Assembly: GCA_003565815.1 (NCBI GenBank)
Contig: PXAS01000031.1
Span: forward strand, 1 to 17,459
Length of the DNA: 17,459 nt
Reading direction: 5' to 3'
Source: PVC group bacterium
Lineage (GTDB): Bacteria > Verrucomicrobiota > Kiritimatiellia > SS1-B-03-39 > UBA6053
Shown: in pieces, positions 1 through 7,973 of the stretch
How the letters are laid out: every line of letters begins with the position of its first letter
Numbering within the stretch: position 1 is the first letter of the stretch
Notes under the pieces: generated by a model
Database searches by the model: none
Told to the model about the DNA's origin: nothing
The model's input: only the letters and a program-made list of their open reading frames with translations
Translations under genes and position numbers: made by a program

Positions 1-90
1 CCTTCCGACCACTGAAGTTGTATACGCCCAACCGGACTGTACACACCGGTGGCCCCGTTTTTAATACCAAATTCATTGGTCGCATCGTTA

Positions 91-126
91 GGACACGGAC
101 AGGAATGTCCGTGCTCCGTTTTTTCG
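91..126 (+). terminator. Rho-independent terminator of an upstream gene
   Basis: The 8-bp perfect stem CACGGACA/TGTCCGTG (94-101 with 106-113) has a GGAA loop. It is extended by GGA/TCC (91-93 with 115-117) around a bulged C at 114, and is followed by a run of six T (119-124). It probably ends transcription of a plus-strand gene lying left of the window. Confidence 0.7.
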
Positions 127-129
127 TTC

Positions 130-223
130 CCTTCTCCCTTATCCAGGCAGCTTGCTGCCGCTTATCCAGCGAGCTTGCCTCGCACTCATCCCGTATCCGC
201 GCCCTGAGCCTGCCGAAGGGCAG
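130..223. repeat. Intergenic element with three mini-hairpins
   Basis: Three short perfect hairpins follow one another: GGCAGC-TT-GCTGCC (146-159), GCGAG-CTTGC-CTCGC (169-183) and CTGCC-GAAG-GGCAG (210-223). Three words of this stretch, CCTTCTCCC (130-138), AGCGAGC(T/C)TGC (168-178) and ATCCCGTATCC (188-198), recur in the same order and orientation at 15213-15264. It lies between a terminator and the start of the next gene, and an open frame runs through it without resembling protein. It is probably a dispersed non-coding repeat. Confidence 0.5.
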
Positions 224-242
224 CCAACCATATCCCTTCCCC

Positions 243-1433
243 ATGAATATCCTAAAAACCATCGGCCGTACCCGCCCTCTTTTTGATTCCGACATTTCCG
301 CTCACGAAGCAGAGCTGCGGGAGCGTATTCACGCTTCCCGCATCCTTGTCATTGGCGGCGCGGGCACCATCGGACAGGCGGTGACGCGCGAGTTCTTCAA
401 ACGCGATCCCCGAGCCTTGCATGTGGTCGACATCAGCGAAAACAACCTGGTCGAACTGGTGCGCGACATTCGCAGTACCCTCGGCTATGGCTCCGGCGAT
501 TTCCAGACCCTGCCCTTGGACGTGAACAGCCGGTATTTCGACGCCTTTATCGAGTCGCAACCCGACTACGATATGATTTGCAACCTTTCCGCCCTCAAGC
601 ACGTCCGCAGCGAAAAAGATCCCTACACGCTCATGCGCATGCTGGAGGTGAACGTCTTCAACACCGTGAAAACCGTTCGCCAGGCCGCCGCCATGGGGGC
701 GCGAAAATATTTCGCGGTGTCGACCGACAAGGCCGCGAATCCGGTCAATCTCATGGGCGGTTCCAAGCGCATCATGGAGAAATTCCTCCACCGGGAATCC
801 GCCAACATCCCCGTGTCCATGGCCCGTTTCGCCAACGTGGCCTTTAGCGACGGCTCGCTGTTGCACGGCTTTAACCAACGGCTCATGAAACGTCAGCCGA
901 TCTCGGCGCCGGACGACGTGAAGCGCTACTTCGTGACCCCGCAAGAGTCGGGTGAGCTGTGCATGATGTCGGCGGTTTTCGGTGAAAACCTCGATATTTT
1001 CTTCCCGCATCAGGACGGCGAACTGGAACTGACCAAATTTTCCGACATCGCGGTGCGATTTTTGGAGGGACACGGCTACGAACCGGTTCCCTGCGTCTCC
1101 GAGGACGAGGCCCGGGACCGGGCGGCCGAACTCATCGCGCAACGCAAGTGGCCGGTGTATTTTTTCGAAAGCGACACCACCGGCGAAAAAGCATTCGAGG
1201 AGTTTTTCATGGGGAGTGAAACCCTGGATTTCGAACGTTTCCACAGCCTCGGGGTGATCAAAAACCGGCCCGACTTCGACTCGGCGACCCTCGACGCCTT
1301 CGAGGCCGGAATCCGCCGGATTCGCAACAGCCCCGGACCCTGGGAAAAAGCGAAAATCGTAGAACTGTACCTCAGCGTGCTCCCGGAACTCAGCCACGAG
1401 GAAAAAGGCAAATATTTGGACGGGAGGATGTAA
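243..1433 (+). CDS. Nucleotide-sugar 4,6-dehydratase, CapD/FlaA1 (Polysacc_synt_2) family
   Basis: This 396-residue extended short-chain dehydrogenase probably acts on a UDP-linked amino sugar in surface polysaccharide or glycan synthesis. The Rossmann nucleotide-binding motif GGAGTIG is at residues 38-44. SALKHVRSEKDP (116-127) and STDKAANPVNLMGGSK (160-175) are the family signatures. The catalytic Tyr of YxxxK is replaced by Met171 (M171xxxK175), as in WbpM-type members, while Thr161-Asp162-Lys163 are kept. There are no N-terminal membrane helices, so this is the short soluble form and not the full-length WbpM/CapD type. The ATG at 243 was chosen because the frame upstream of it is the hairpin-rich intergenic element, although no Shine-Dalgarno sequence is visible. 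A terminator follows the gene. The family is secure; the exact sugar is not. No other glycan genes are in view. Confidence 0.85.
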   Translation: MNILKTIGRTRPLFDSDISAHEAELRERIHASRILVIGGAGTIGQAVTREFFKRDPRALHVVDISENNLVELVRDIRSTLGYGSGDFQTLPLDVNSRYFDAFIESQPDYDMICNLSALKHVRSEKDPYTLMRMLEVNVFNTVKTVRQAAAMGARKYFAVSTDKAANPVNLMGGSKRIMEKFLHRESANIPVSMARFANVAFSDGSLLHGFNQRLMKRQPISAPDDVKRYFVTPQESGELCMMSAVFGENLDIFFPHQDGELELTKFSDIAVRFLEGHGYEPVPCVSEDEARDRAAELIAQRKWPVYFFESDTTGEKAFEEFFMGSETLDFERFHSLGVIKNRPDFDSATLDAFEAGIRRIRNSPGPWEKAKIVELYLSVLPELSHEEKGKYLDGRM

Positions 1434-1439
1434 TACTGA

Positions 1440-1452
1440 GCGGCTTCGCCGC
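1440..1452. other. Small GC hairpin after the dehydratase stop
   Basis: GCGGC-TTC-GCCGC forms a perfect 5-bp stem six bases after the stop codon. A second short hairpin, GGGC-GAA-GCCC, is at 1507-1517. Neither has a T tract, so they more likely protect the mRNA 3' end than terminate it. Confidence 0.35.
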
Positions 1453-1524
1453 AGAGAAGGGAGGACGCCTCATTCGCCATCAGAGATCCATTTCCCCCGT
1501 ATTCGCGGGCGAAGCCCCAGCATT

Positions 1525-1551
1525 AGCCTCCCCAACCCGGGAGGCTTTTTT
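1525..1551 (+). terminator. Rho-independent terminator of the dehydratase gene
   Basis: AGCCTCCC (1525-1532) pairs perfectly with GGGAGGCT (1539-1546) across a 6-nt loop, and five further T follow (1547-1551). This is a canonical intrinsic terminator. The remaining bases up to 1679 hold no gene; a CACAGAT motif at 1585-1591 is the only other pattern seen there. Confidence 0.85.
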
Positions 1552-1679
1552 GTTTCCTGCACGGGTGATTTTTCGGATCACGTCCACAGATGCACATCTG
1601 GCAGATCCATCCGTTTGACTGTCATTTGGACTTTTGCGGGGCCCGGGGCCACAAACCAAAAAAAATTTCATCGAATTGT

Positions 1680-1709
1680 TTGACAATATTATTGTCAATG
1701 GTGTAGAGT
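1680..1709 (+). promoter_or_regulatory. Promoter with palindromic operator for the hydrolase/Aas-fusion pair
   Basis: TTGACA (1680-1685) is a perfect -35 hexamer. TAGAGT (1704-1709) is a 4/6 match to -10 at 18-bp spacing, so transcription would start near 1716, at the ATG itself. The -35 is the left half of a perfect palindrome, TTGACAATA-T-TATTGTCAA (1680-1698), which fills much of the -35 to -10 spacer. A dimeric repressor bound there would block RNA polymerase. The regulator is not encoded nearby. Confidence 0.6.
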
Positions 1710-1715
1710 GGAAGC

Positions 1716-2654
1716 ATGAAAGACAAAACGACATCCCGACTCACCCGTTTTTTCCGCATTTTGGCCGGATTGCTGTTGCTTCCGCTCGGCGCCTGCGCGA
1801 TATTCAACGCGCGTTACAACCGATGGGAACGAAAGGTCACGCGCAATGAGGACGATGTGGCCGATTTTGCCGAGGAATTTCACCAGGGAGAAGGAAAAAC
1901 AGCGATTTTGATGATTCACGGTTTTGGTGATGGTCCCGGGGCATGGAAGGGTCTGGCCCCCGCATTGGCCAACAAGGGGTTTCATTGTCGCGCCATTCGT
2001 TTGCCGGGCTGGGGCGAACCCGTGGAGGTGAAACGCGGGATCGAACGGAAGGATTGGCTGATGAAAATCGAAACCGAAGTGGCCCAATTGCAGGCCGGGC
2101 ACGAGCACGTGGTGGTCATGGCCCACTCCATGGGCGCGTGTCTGGCCGGATTCATGGCCCAATCCGGTCGACTGAACGCCGACGCCCTGATTTTATACGC
2201 CCCCATGTTCGCGGTCTCGGATGCCCGCAGTCCGATTTTGCCCACCCGACGCTGGCATGCGATCGGCAGCGCAATTCTTCCGGATGACATGGTGGTGGAA
2301 AGTCTGTTTCAAGATGATGCCCGCGTCGGAGAACCCAGGCCCAAAACCGAACGGGACCCCTTTGTTCCCCTGCATGTGTTCGATGTCTTATACGACCTTA
2401 TGGACGACTTCATGGAGCAGGAAGCCCGGGTGGACCTCCCCGTTTGCCTGGTGCTTCCCGGAGAAGACCGGGTGGTGCGCTCCGATGTGTCCCGGGCCTG
2501 GTTTGAAAAACTGGACGCCCCCGTGAAAACCCTGCGCGAGCAAAAGGAAGCCGGACACGTTTTGCCTCTGGACTTACATTTTGATCGCGAATCCGATAGG
2601 GTTGCATTATGGTTACGAAAAAACATCAAGGGTCCCGACCATGAAGCCAACTAA
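1716..2654 (+). CDS. Lipoprotein alpha/beta-hydrolase (esterase/lipase-like)
   Basis: This is a 312-residue serine hydrolase, probably anchored in a membrane. The N-terminus has basic residues, a hydrophobic stretch (about 15-24) and a lipobox LGAC with Cys27 as the lipidation site. The hydrolase core shows the oxyanion-region HGFGDG (68-73), a nucleophile elbow AHSMG with Ser138, an acid Asp251 in LPGEDRVV, and His281 in AGHVLP. This gives a complete Ser-Asp-His triad. The first Gly of GxSxG is Ala, which some monoacylglycerol-lipase and carboxylesterase relatives also show. It stands 50 bp before the LplT-PlsC-Aas fusion on the same strand, so a lysophospholipase, monoglyceride lipase or acyl-ester hydrolase role in envelope lipid turnover is a reasonable inference. 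The substrate cannot be read from the sequence. The start follows the promoter so closely that the mRNA may be leaderless. Confidence 0.85.
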   Translation: MKDKTTSRLTRFFRILAGLLLLPLGACAIFNARYNRWERKVTRNEDDVADFAEEFHQGEGKTAILMIHGFGDGPGAWKGLAPALANKGFHCRAIRLPGWGEPVEVKRGIERKDWLMKIETEVAQLQAGHEHVVVMAHSMGACLAGFMAQSGRLNADALILYAPMFAVSDARSPILPTRRWHAIGSAILPDDMVVESLFQDDARVGEPRPKTERDPFVPLHVFDVLYDLMDDFMEQEARVDLPVCLVLPGEDRVVRSDVSRAWFEKLDAPVKTLREQKEAGHVLPLDLHFDRESDRVALWLRKNIKGPDHEAN

Positions 2655-2704
2655 CGTCCGGCATCCAAAATCCCATTCCCAAAACCCCCTACCCCCCAAA
2701 CTCC

Positions 2705-5700
2705 ATGAAAACAGACGCTCCCTCTCCTCTTGGCAGTTTCCACTGGCATAATGCGGCCCAATTCGGCGGCGCATTGAATGACAACCTCTTCAAGTTGTTG
2801 GTGGTCTATGGCATGACCATTGCGTGGCATCCCATGGATGAACGCACGATTTTCGCGATCGTGGGCGTGGCCTTCGCGTTGCCGTTTCTGCTCTTTCTCG
2901 GTTTGGCCGGGGTATTGGCCGACCGTTTTCCCAAGCATAAGATCGTTCGTTCGATCAAACTGGGGGAAACCGCGGTGATGGCCTTGGGCGCGCTTGCGTT
3001 TCTGCTGGGCAATGGATGGCTGATGTTGGGCACGGTTTTCCTCATGTCCGTGCAAAGCGCCTTGTTTTCTCCCACCAAATTCGGGATTGTCCCCGAACTG
3101 GTCGGCCGGGAAAACATTTCCAGAGCCAACAGTTTCATGCAGGCGGCCACTTATCTGGCCATCATTTTCGGCACCACGCTGGCCCCGGCGCTCAGCGCTT
3201 TTTTCGGATTTTTGTTCGGCCTGGAGGAAATGGGTCCGGACATTGACCCCAGTGCGGAGGCGGTGGTCACCGCATTGTCCTGGCGCTATGGCATGGTGGG
3301 CCTTTGCTGCGTGGGCATTGGACTTTTGGGATGGCTGGCCGCGAAAAAAATCCAGCCGACCCCGGTGGGCAATGCCAAAGCCAAAGCCAGCGTCCTCTTT
3401 TTCAAGGACATTTTCCGGACCCTCAAAGAGGTGCACCGAGACGGTTTTTTGGCCCTCGCGGTTTGGTCCTCGGCCTATTTTTTGATGATTGCCGCTTTCA
3501 TTCAGTTCAACATTTTGCCCTATGGCATGGAACATCTGGGACTGCCCAATCAGGAGCAGGCCACGTATTTGTTCCTGATCGTGGCCCTGGGAATCGGCAT
3601 GGGTTCTTTATCGGCAGGCAAAATCAGCCGGCGGGGCATTGAATTCGGCTTGGTGCCCACGGGCTCCATCATGCTGGTCATCAGTTGCGCCGGCTTGTAT
3701 TTTCTCCCGGAAGGGGCATTGATGACCGCCATCGGGTTCTGCTTGCTCATGGGCTTCGGGGCCGGACTGTTCATCGTGCCGGTCCAGTCATTTCTCCAGT
3801 TCCGCTCTCCTCCGGACAAAGTGGGGGAAATCATCGCCGCCTCCGGCTGGTTGAGTTGGGTGGGCGTGCTTTTGGCCAGTGGTCTGCTCTATTTGTGTTC
3901 CGCCATTTTGGAGCTGACGCCTGCGGAAAGTTTTCTCTTCATGGCCGTGCTGGTGGCGGTGATGGCGGTGGCGTCGCTGATCGCCCTCCCCGATTTTTTC
4001 GTGCGTTTCGTGGTCATGATCATGACCCGCTGCTTCTATCGGCTGCGCGCCCATGGGCTCCCCAACCTCCCCGCCCATGGTCCCGGACTGCTGGTGTGCA
4101 ATCACGTCAGCCTCATGGACGCGATCTGGATCACGGCCATCCAACAACGGCGCATACGCTTCGTCATGTCCCGCACCTATATCGAAGAGTCACCCGCCTG
4201 GATGCGCCGGCTGCTACACCTCGGGGGGGTGATTCCCATTCAGGAAGGAGACAATCCCAAGGAGATCCTCAAATCGCTCCAAAACGCGCGAAAGGCCCTG
4301 GACGACGGATATTTGGTGGCGATTTTTCCCGAGGGTCATCTGTCCCGCACCGGCCATATGTTGCCCTTCAAGCCCGGATTCGAGCGGATTGTCAAAAACA
4401 CCGACATCCCCATTGTGCCCATATACATTGAAGGCGGATACGGAAGCCGGGCAAGTTACGCGCAAGGCACCCCCCGGATCCTGCACCCCGGGGATTTCCA
4501 ACGTCAAATTACCGTCTCCATCGGCGAACGCCTGCCATCCGACACCAGTTTGAAGGAGGTGCATGCCGCCGTCCTGCGCCAGGCGGCCACCGCCACGGAC
4601 GCCTACGCGCCCATTCGCGGGTCCACCGGACGCGCGTTCGTGCGCAGTGCCCGCCGGCACTGGAAAAAGCTCGCCATTGCCGACTCCTCCGGCAAAGAGC
4701 TGACCTTCGGGCGCACCCTCGTCGGCGCCCTCCTGCTGCGCAAAGCCCTGCGCAAGGAACTCAGCGGCGATCCCGAGGAAGTCGGGGTCCTCATTCCCCC
4801 GTCCGCCGGGGGCGCTTTGGTCAACCTGGCCTTGGCCATGGATTTTCGCGTGGCCGTGAACCTGAATTACACTGCCTCCAACAAGGCCATTCAATCCGCC
4901 ATGGAACAAAGCGGCCTGCGCACCCTGATCACCTCCAAAAAGGTCATGGAAAAGTTTCCCGACCTCCCCAAACCCGATCGGGTGCTTTTCGTGGAAGACC
5001 TTGCCGGAGGCCTTTCCGGTTTCGACAAAGTGTTGGGACTGCTCAAGGCCAGGCTCCTTCCCGCTTCGCTGCTGGTCTGTGACCGCATGTGGCGTCCGGA
5101 AGATCCGCTGACCATCCTCTTCAGCAGTGGCTCCACCGCCGCGCCCAAGGGGGTCATGCTCACCCATCACAACATCCTGTCCAACATCGACGGCTTCAGC
5201 GTGGTGGCACGTCCCGAAGAAAACGACCGCCTCTGCGCCGTTCTTCCCTTTTTCCATTCCATGGGCTACACCACCACCCTTTGGTTTCCCATGTTGAGCG
5301 GCCTGGGGGTCCTGTATCACCATCACCCCCTGGAAACCGACGCCATCGGCGGGCTGGCCGGCAAGTACAAGGCCACGATTCTCATCGGCACCCCGACCTT
5401 CCTCATGGCCTGGGTCCGCAAAATCAAACCCGAGGATTTCGCACACATGCGCTGGGTCGTGGCCGGCGCCGAAAAACTGCGTCCCAAGCTGGCGGACATG
5501 TTTGAAAAACGCTACGGCGTGCGCCCCCTGGAAGGATATGGCGCCACCGAATGCTCCCCCGTCATCGCCGTCAACGTGCCCGACGTGGACATCGACGGAC
5601 TGAAACAGATCGGCGGACGCGAGGGCTCCGTGGGCCGTCCCCTGCCCAACCTCCTGACCCGGGTGATTGATCCGGACACCGGAGAAGTCCTGCCCACGGG

Positions 5701-6193
5701 CGAAGCGGGACTCCTGCTGGTGAAAGGTCCCAGTGTCATGCGCGGATATTTGAAGAATCCCGAAAAAACCGCCGAAGTCCTGCGGGACGGCTGGTATAAC
5801 ACCGGAGACATCGTCAAGCTGGACGAAGACGGTTTCATCACCATCACCGACCGCTTGACCCGCTTCAGCAAACTGGCCGGGGAAATGGTTTCGCATTCCG
5901 CCGTCGAAGAAGCCCTCCAGGATGCGCTGGGCTGTACGCCGGAAAAACTTGCGGTGACCGGGGTTTCCGATGAGAAAAAAGGCGAACGACTGATCGTCGT
6001 CTACCAACGCGATCTGGGTGAAACCGCTGATTTCCAAGCAAAAGTGCGGGCTTCGGATATCCCCAATCTTTGGAAGCCGGACCGAAATGCCTGGATTGCC
6101 GTGGACGAACTCCCCACCCTGGGCACCGGGAAACTCGACCTCAAAGGGCTCAAGGAAATCGCCATTGAAGCCACCGAAAAACAAGAGGATTGA
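2705..6193 (+). CDS. aas: LplT-PlsC-Aas fusion: lysophospholipid transporter / acyltransferase / acyl-ACP synthetase
   Basis: This 1162-residue inner-membrane enzyme is inferred to flip lysophospholipids inward and reacylate them with an activated fatty acid. Residues 1 to about 430 are an MFS transporter like LplT, with GALNDN near the N-terminus and the FSPTKFGIVPELV motif. The PlsC-type acyltransferase (about 440-640) has NHVSLMD with His467 and Asp472 of HX4D, and FPEG (541-544). The adenylating domain (about 660-1162) has SSGSTAAPKG (807-816), YGATE (945-949), YNTGD (1031-1035), the Aas-type RFSKLAGEMVS segment and a C-terminal Lys1143 in GTGK. E. coli makes LplT and Aas as two proteins; here they are one chain, an arrangement known in other bacteria. 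All catalytic motifs look intact. No Shine-Dalgarno precedes the ATG. The upstream hydrolase is probably co-transcribed. Confidence 0.93.
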   Translation: MKTDAPSPLGSFHWHNAAQFGGALNDNLFKLLVVYGMTIAWHPMDERTIFAIVGVAFALPFLLFLGLAGVLADRFPKHKIVRSIKLGETAVMALGALAFLLGNGWLMLGTVFLMSVQSALFSPTKFGIVPELVGRENISRANSFMQAATYLAIIFGTTLAPALSAFFGFLFGLEEMGPDIDPSAEAVVTALSWRYGMVGLCCVGIGLLGWLAAKKIQPTPVGNAKAKASVLFFKDIFRTLKEVHRDGFLALAVWSSAYFLMIAAFIQFNILPYGMEHLGLPNQEQATYLFLIVALGIGMGSLSAGKISRRGIEFGLVPTGSIMLVISCAGLYFLPEGALMTAIGFCLLMGFGAGLFIVPVQSFLQFRSPPDKVGEIIAASGWLSWVGVLLASGLLYLCSAILELTPAESFLFMAVLVAVMAVASLIALPDFFVRFVVMIMTRCFYRLRAHGLPNLPAHGPGLLVCNHVSLMDAIWITAIQQRRIRFVMSRTYIEESPAWMRRLLHLGGVIPIQEGDNPKEILKSLQNARKALDDGYLVAIFPEGHLSRTGHMLPFKPGFERIVKNTDIPIVPIYIEGGYGSRASYAQGTPRILHPGDFQRQITVSIGERLPSDTSLKEVHAAVLRQAATATDAYAPIRGSTGRAFVRSARRHWKKLAIADSSGKELTFGRTLVGALLLRKALRKELSGDPEEVGVLIPPSAGGALVNLALAMDFRVAVNLNYTASNKAIQSAMEQSGLRTLITSKKVMEKFPDLPKPDRVLFVEDLAGGLSGFDKVLGLLKARLLPASLLVCDRMWRPEDPLTILFSSGSTAAPKGVMLTHHNILSNIDGFSVVARPEENDRLCAVLPFFHSMGYTTTLWFPMLSGLGVLYHHHPLETDAIGGLAGKYKATILIGTPTFLMAWVRKIKPEDFAHMRWVVAGAEKLRPKLADMFEKRYGVRPLEGYGATECSPVIAVNVPDVDIDGLKQIGGREGSVGRPLPNLLTRVIDPDTGEVLPTGEAGLLLVKGPSVMRGYLKNPEKTAEVLRDGWYNTGDIVKLDEDGFITITDRLTRFSKLAGEMVSHSAVEEALQDALGCTPEKLAVTGVSDEKKGERLIVVYQRDLGETADFQAKVRASDIPNLWKPDRNAWIAVDELPTLGTGKLDLKGLKEIAIEATEKQED

Positions 6194-6200
6194 CCCCCGC

Positions 6201-6215
6201 CCACTGATTCAGTGG
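6201..6215. repeat. CACTGAT palindrome between convergent genes
   Basis: CCACTGA-T-TCAGTGG is a 7-bp perfect palindrome that begins eight bases after the Aas-fusion stop. It contains the same CACTGAT heptamer that builds the arrays at 17.0-17.45 kb. The rest of the 126-bp convergent gap holds a 10-bp palindrome, TTCTCGAGAA (6245-6254), and a weak 5-bp hairpin (6291-6306). None has a T tract, so no canonical terminator is visible for either neighbour. Confidence 0.5.
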
Positions 6216-6319
6216 ATTTCGCCCGAAAGCGAATACAGGATCATTTCTCGAGAATTCAGAAACAACATCCCTTCGGCCGCCATGTCATGTGGGTGCGACT
6301 TCACCCGCTTCAGGCTCGA

Positions 6320-6601
6320 TTATAGTTCCCACCACTTCATGTCCTTGGGGTCGGGCACGGGATCGTGTCCATGCCCTCCCCAGGGATTGCAGCGGCAAAT
6401 TCGTTTGGTAATCAGCCACAGGGCGCGGTGCAAGGGATGGGTCTTCAATGAGATCAGCGCGTATTTTGAACAGGTGGGCTGAAAGCGGCACCCGCCCCCG
6501 AGGGGGCCGAGGATCAAATGCAAGGCCGGGGACAGCAGCCAACGGTACAAATAGACCAAAACGAGGAAGGGCGCCGCCAGAATCAGGCGCAGAACTTTCA
6601 C
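6320..6601 (-). CDS. yidD: Membrane protein insertion efficiency factor YidD
   Basis: This 93-residue protein assists YidC-dependent insertion of inner-membrane proteins and sits at the membrane face through its N-terminal hydrophobic or amphipathic helix (about 4-17). The family signature is complete: GCRFQPTCSKYA (37-48) with Cys38 and Cys44, the central His/Arg region, then RICRCNPWGGHGHDPVP (67-83) with Cys71. It starts at GTG and shares four bases (GTGA) with the folK stop codon, which fixes the start and implies translational coupling. It is the last gene of the seven-gene operon. The usual yidD neighbours (rpmH, rnpA, yidC) are absent here. Confidence 0.93.
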   Translation of the reverse strand: MKVLRLILAAPFLVLVYLYRWLLSPALHLILGPLGGGCRFQPTCSKYALISLKTHPLHRALWLITKRICRCNPWGGHGHDPVPDPKDMKWWEL

Positions 6602-7119
6602 CAGTCCGCGTCCAGCCGGGTCAATTCATCGGCCCCGGGCAGGGTTTCGAGAATTTGGGCGACGGTCCGGTCGGTTCCGGGCAAAATGCGGTCGGGCTGG
6701 AGTTCCGCGAGCGGCTGTACCACGAAACGCCGTTCGGCCCAGCGCGGATGCGGCACCACCAGTCCGCCGGAGCCAATAAGCTGATCGCCTGCGAAAATAA
6801 TGTCGATGTCGATTTCCCGGGGCGCGTTTTTGTCATCCCCGTCCCGCCTGCGGCCGAATCGGCTTTCGATCCGGGCAATGTGTTCCAGCCATTCCCGGGC
6901 AGGGCTCCGGGTTTCGATGACCAGCACGGCATTGAGGAATTTCAAATGCTGGAACTCGGGTTTGACGTCCACGGGTTCGGTTTCGTACAAGGAACTTTTG
7001 CCCACCTCCCGGGCATCGCCGACCTGCAAAAGTTCACGACGGGCCTTGGCGAGGTTGAAAATTTTATCGCCGAGGTTACTGCCCAGGGAAAAGCCGATTT
7101 GGAGGGGTGGATTTTGCAC
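6598..7119 (-). CDS. folK: 2-amino-4-hydroxy-6-hydroxymethyldihydropteridine diphosphokinase
   Basis: This cytoplasmic 173-residue enzyme transfers pyrophosphate from ATP to 6-hydroxymethyl-dihydropterin in tetrahydrofolate synthesis. Motifs in order are GSNLGD (13-18), YETEPV (45-50), FLNAV (61-65), then RRRDGDDKNAPREIDIDIIF (90-109) with the probable Mg-binding Asp104 and Asp106, and VPHPRWAERRFVVQPL (122-137). Length is normal for the family. The start is GTG at 7119: an in-frame TGA lies two codons upstream and no better start precedes the first motif. No Shine-Dalgarno is visible. The gap to dapB is 38 bp, so co-transcription is likely. The partner gene folP is not in view. Confidence 0.93.
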   Translation of the reverse strand: MQNPPLQIGFSLGSNLGDKIFNLAKARRELLQVGDAREVGKSSLYETEPVDVKPEFQHLKFLNAVLVIETRSPAREWLEHIARIESRFGRRRDGDDKNAPREIDIDIIFAGDQLIGSGGLVVPHPRWAERRFVVQPLAELQPDRILPGTDRTVAQILETLPGADELTRLDADW

Positions 7120-7157
7120 GAATCAAGGGGGGGAAGATGCGGTTGGAATACGGGAAA

Positions 7158-7973
7158 TCAGTCGAGACCGAGCACGTCGTTCATGCTGTAGAGTCGACCG
7201 GCGCTTTGCCCGGAGAGCCAGGCGGCGGCGCGCAGGGCGCCGATGGCAAAGGTTTCGCGGCGGGTGGCGCGGTGGCCGAGGTCGAGCAGTTCGCCGTCGG
7301 CCGCAAAGCGTACGGTGTGATCGCCGACCACATCGCCGCCGCGGAGGGCGTGAAAGCCGATTTCTTGTTCGGGGCGTTCGCCCCCGACCCCGGAACGTCC
7401 GTCTTTTTGAACCTCGGCGAGATCCCACCCGGAACCGCGGGCGGCGGCTTCACCCAGCAGCAAAGCGGTGCCACTGGGGGCGTCGCGCTTGAGGCGGTGA
7501 TGCATTTCCACCACTTCGATGTCATAGCCCTTGTCTTTCAGACGGGCCGCCGCCTGCTCGACCAATGCGGCGAGCAGGTTGATCCCCAGGCTCATGTTGG
7601 CGGAAAACAAAATTGGCGTTCGCTCGGCCAAACGGGACAATCCGCTTTTTTCGGCCTCGGTGAGTCCGGTGGTGCCCACGACGATGGACTTGCCGGCATC
7701 GGCCAAGACGGCAAGTCGTTGTTCGATGCCGGTGTGAAAACTGAAATCGATAAAGAGATCCCCCTCGTTCACCAAGGCGGGAAAATCGGCGGACAAGCTG
7801 ATCCCGCAGGGCGCGCGTCCGGCCAAAATGCCGAGGTCCTGCCCTTGTTCGGGCTTGTTGGCGAGATCCACCGCGCCCGCGAGTTCGAGGTTCGGGACGG
7901 TGCCGTCCAGCAAACAGCCGGCCAGGGTGCGGCCCATGCGTCCGGCGCCGCCGATGAGAATGACTTTTTTCAT
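7158..7973 (-). CDS. dapB: 4-hydroxy-tetrahydrodipicolinate reductase
   Basis: This is the second committed step of the diaminopimelate/lysine pathway, reducing the DapA product with NAD(P)H. The 271-residue protein has the nucleotide-binding GGAGRMG (8-14), VVGTTGLT (98-105), SANMSLGIN (124-132) and the catalytic/substrate segment EMHHRLKRDAPSGTA (156-170), with His158-His159 and Lys162. A GDH motif follows near the C-terminus. The start ATG at 7973 overlaps the dapA stop by four bases (ATGA), and a longer reading that begins inside dapA was set aside for this reason. The enzyme supplies diaminopimelate for peptidoglycan and lysine. It looks complete and functional. Confidence 0.96.
   Translation of the reverse strand: MKKVILIGGAGRMGRTLAGCLLDGTVPNLELAGAVDLANKPEQGQDLGILAGRAPCGISLSADFPALVNEGDLFIDFSFHTGIEQRLAVLADAGKSIVVGTTGLTEAEKSGLSRLAERTPILFSANMSLGINLLAALVEQAAARLKDKGYDIEVVEMHHRLKRDAPSGTALLLGEAAARGSGWDLAEVQKDGRSGVGGERPEQEIGFHALRGGDVVGDHTVRFAADGELLDLGHRATRRETFAIGALRAAAWLSGQSAGRLYSMNDVLGLD

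Noticed and set aside
18..242. A 75-residue upstream extension of the dehydratase
   Set aside because: The extension crosses a terminator and three hairpins and has no protein-like composition; the family N-terminus fits the ATG at 243.
252..1397. A 381-residue frame opposite the dehydratase
   Set aside because: Same kind of antisense shadow; low-complexity Gly/His/Val composition and no start signal.
4214..6184. A 656-residue open frame opposite the Aas fusion
   Set aside because: Antisense shadow in GC-rich codons: it is rich in Gly, His and Phe, has no domain motifs, and the plus-strand protein has intact catalytic sites.
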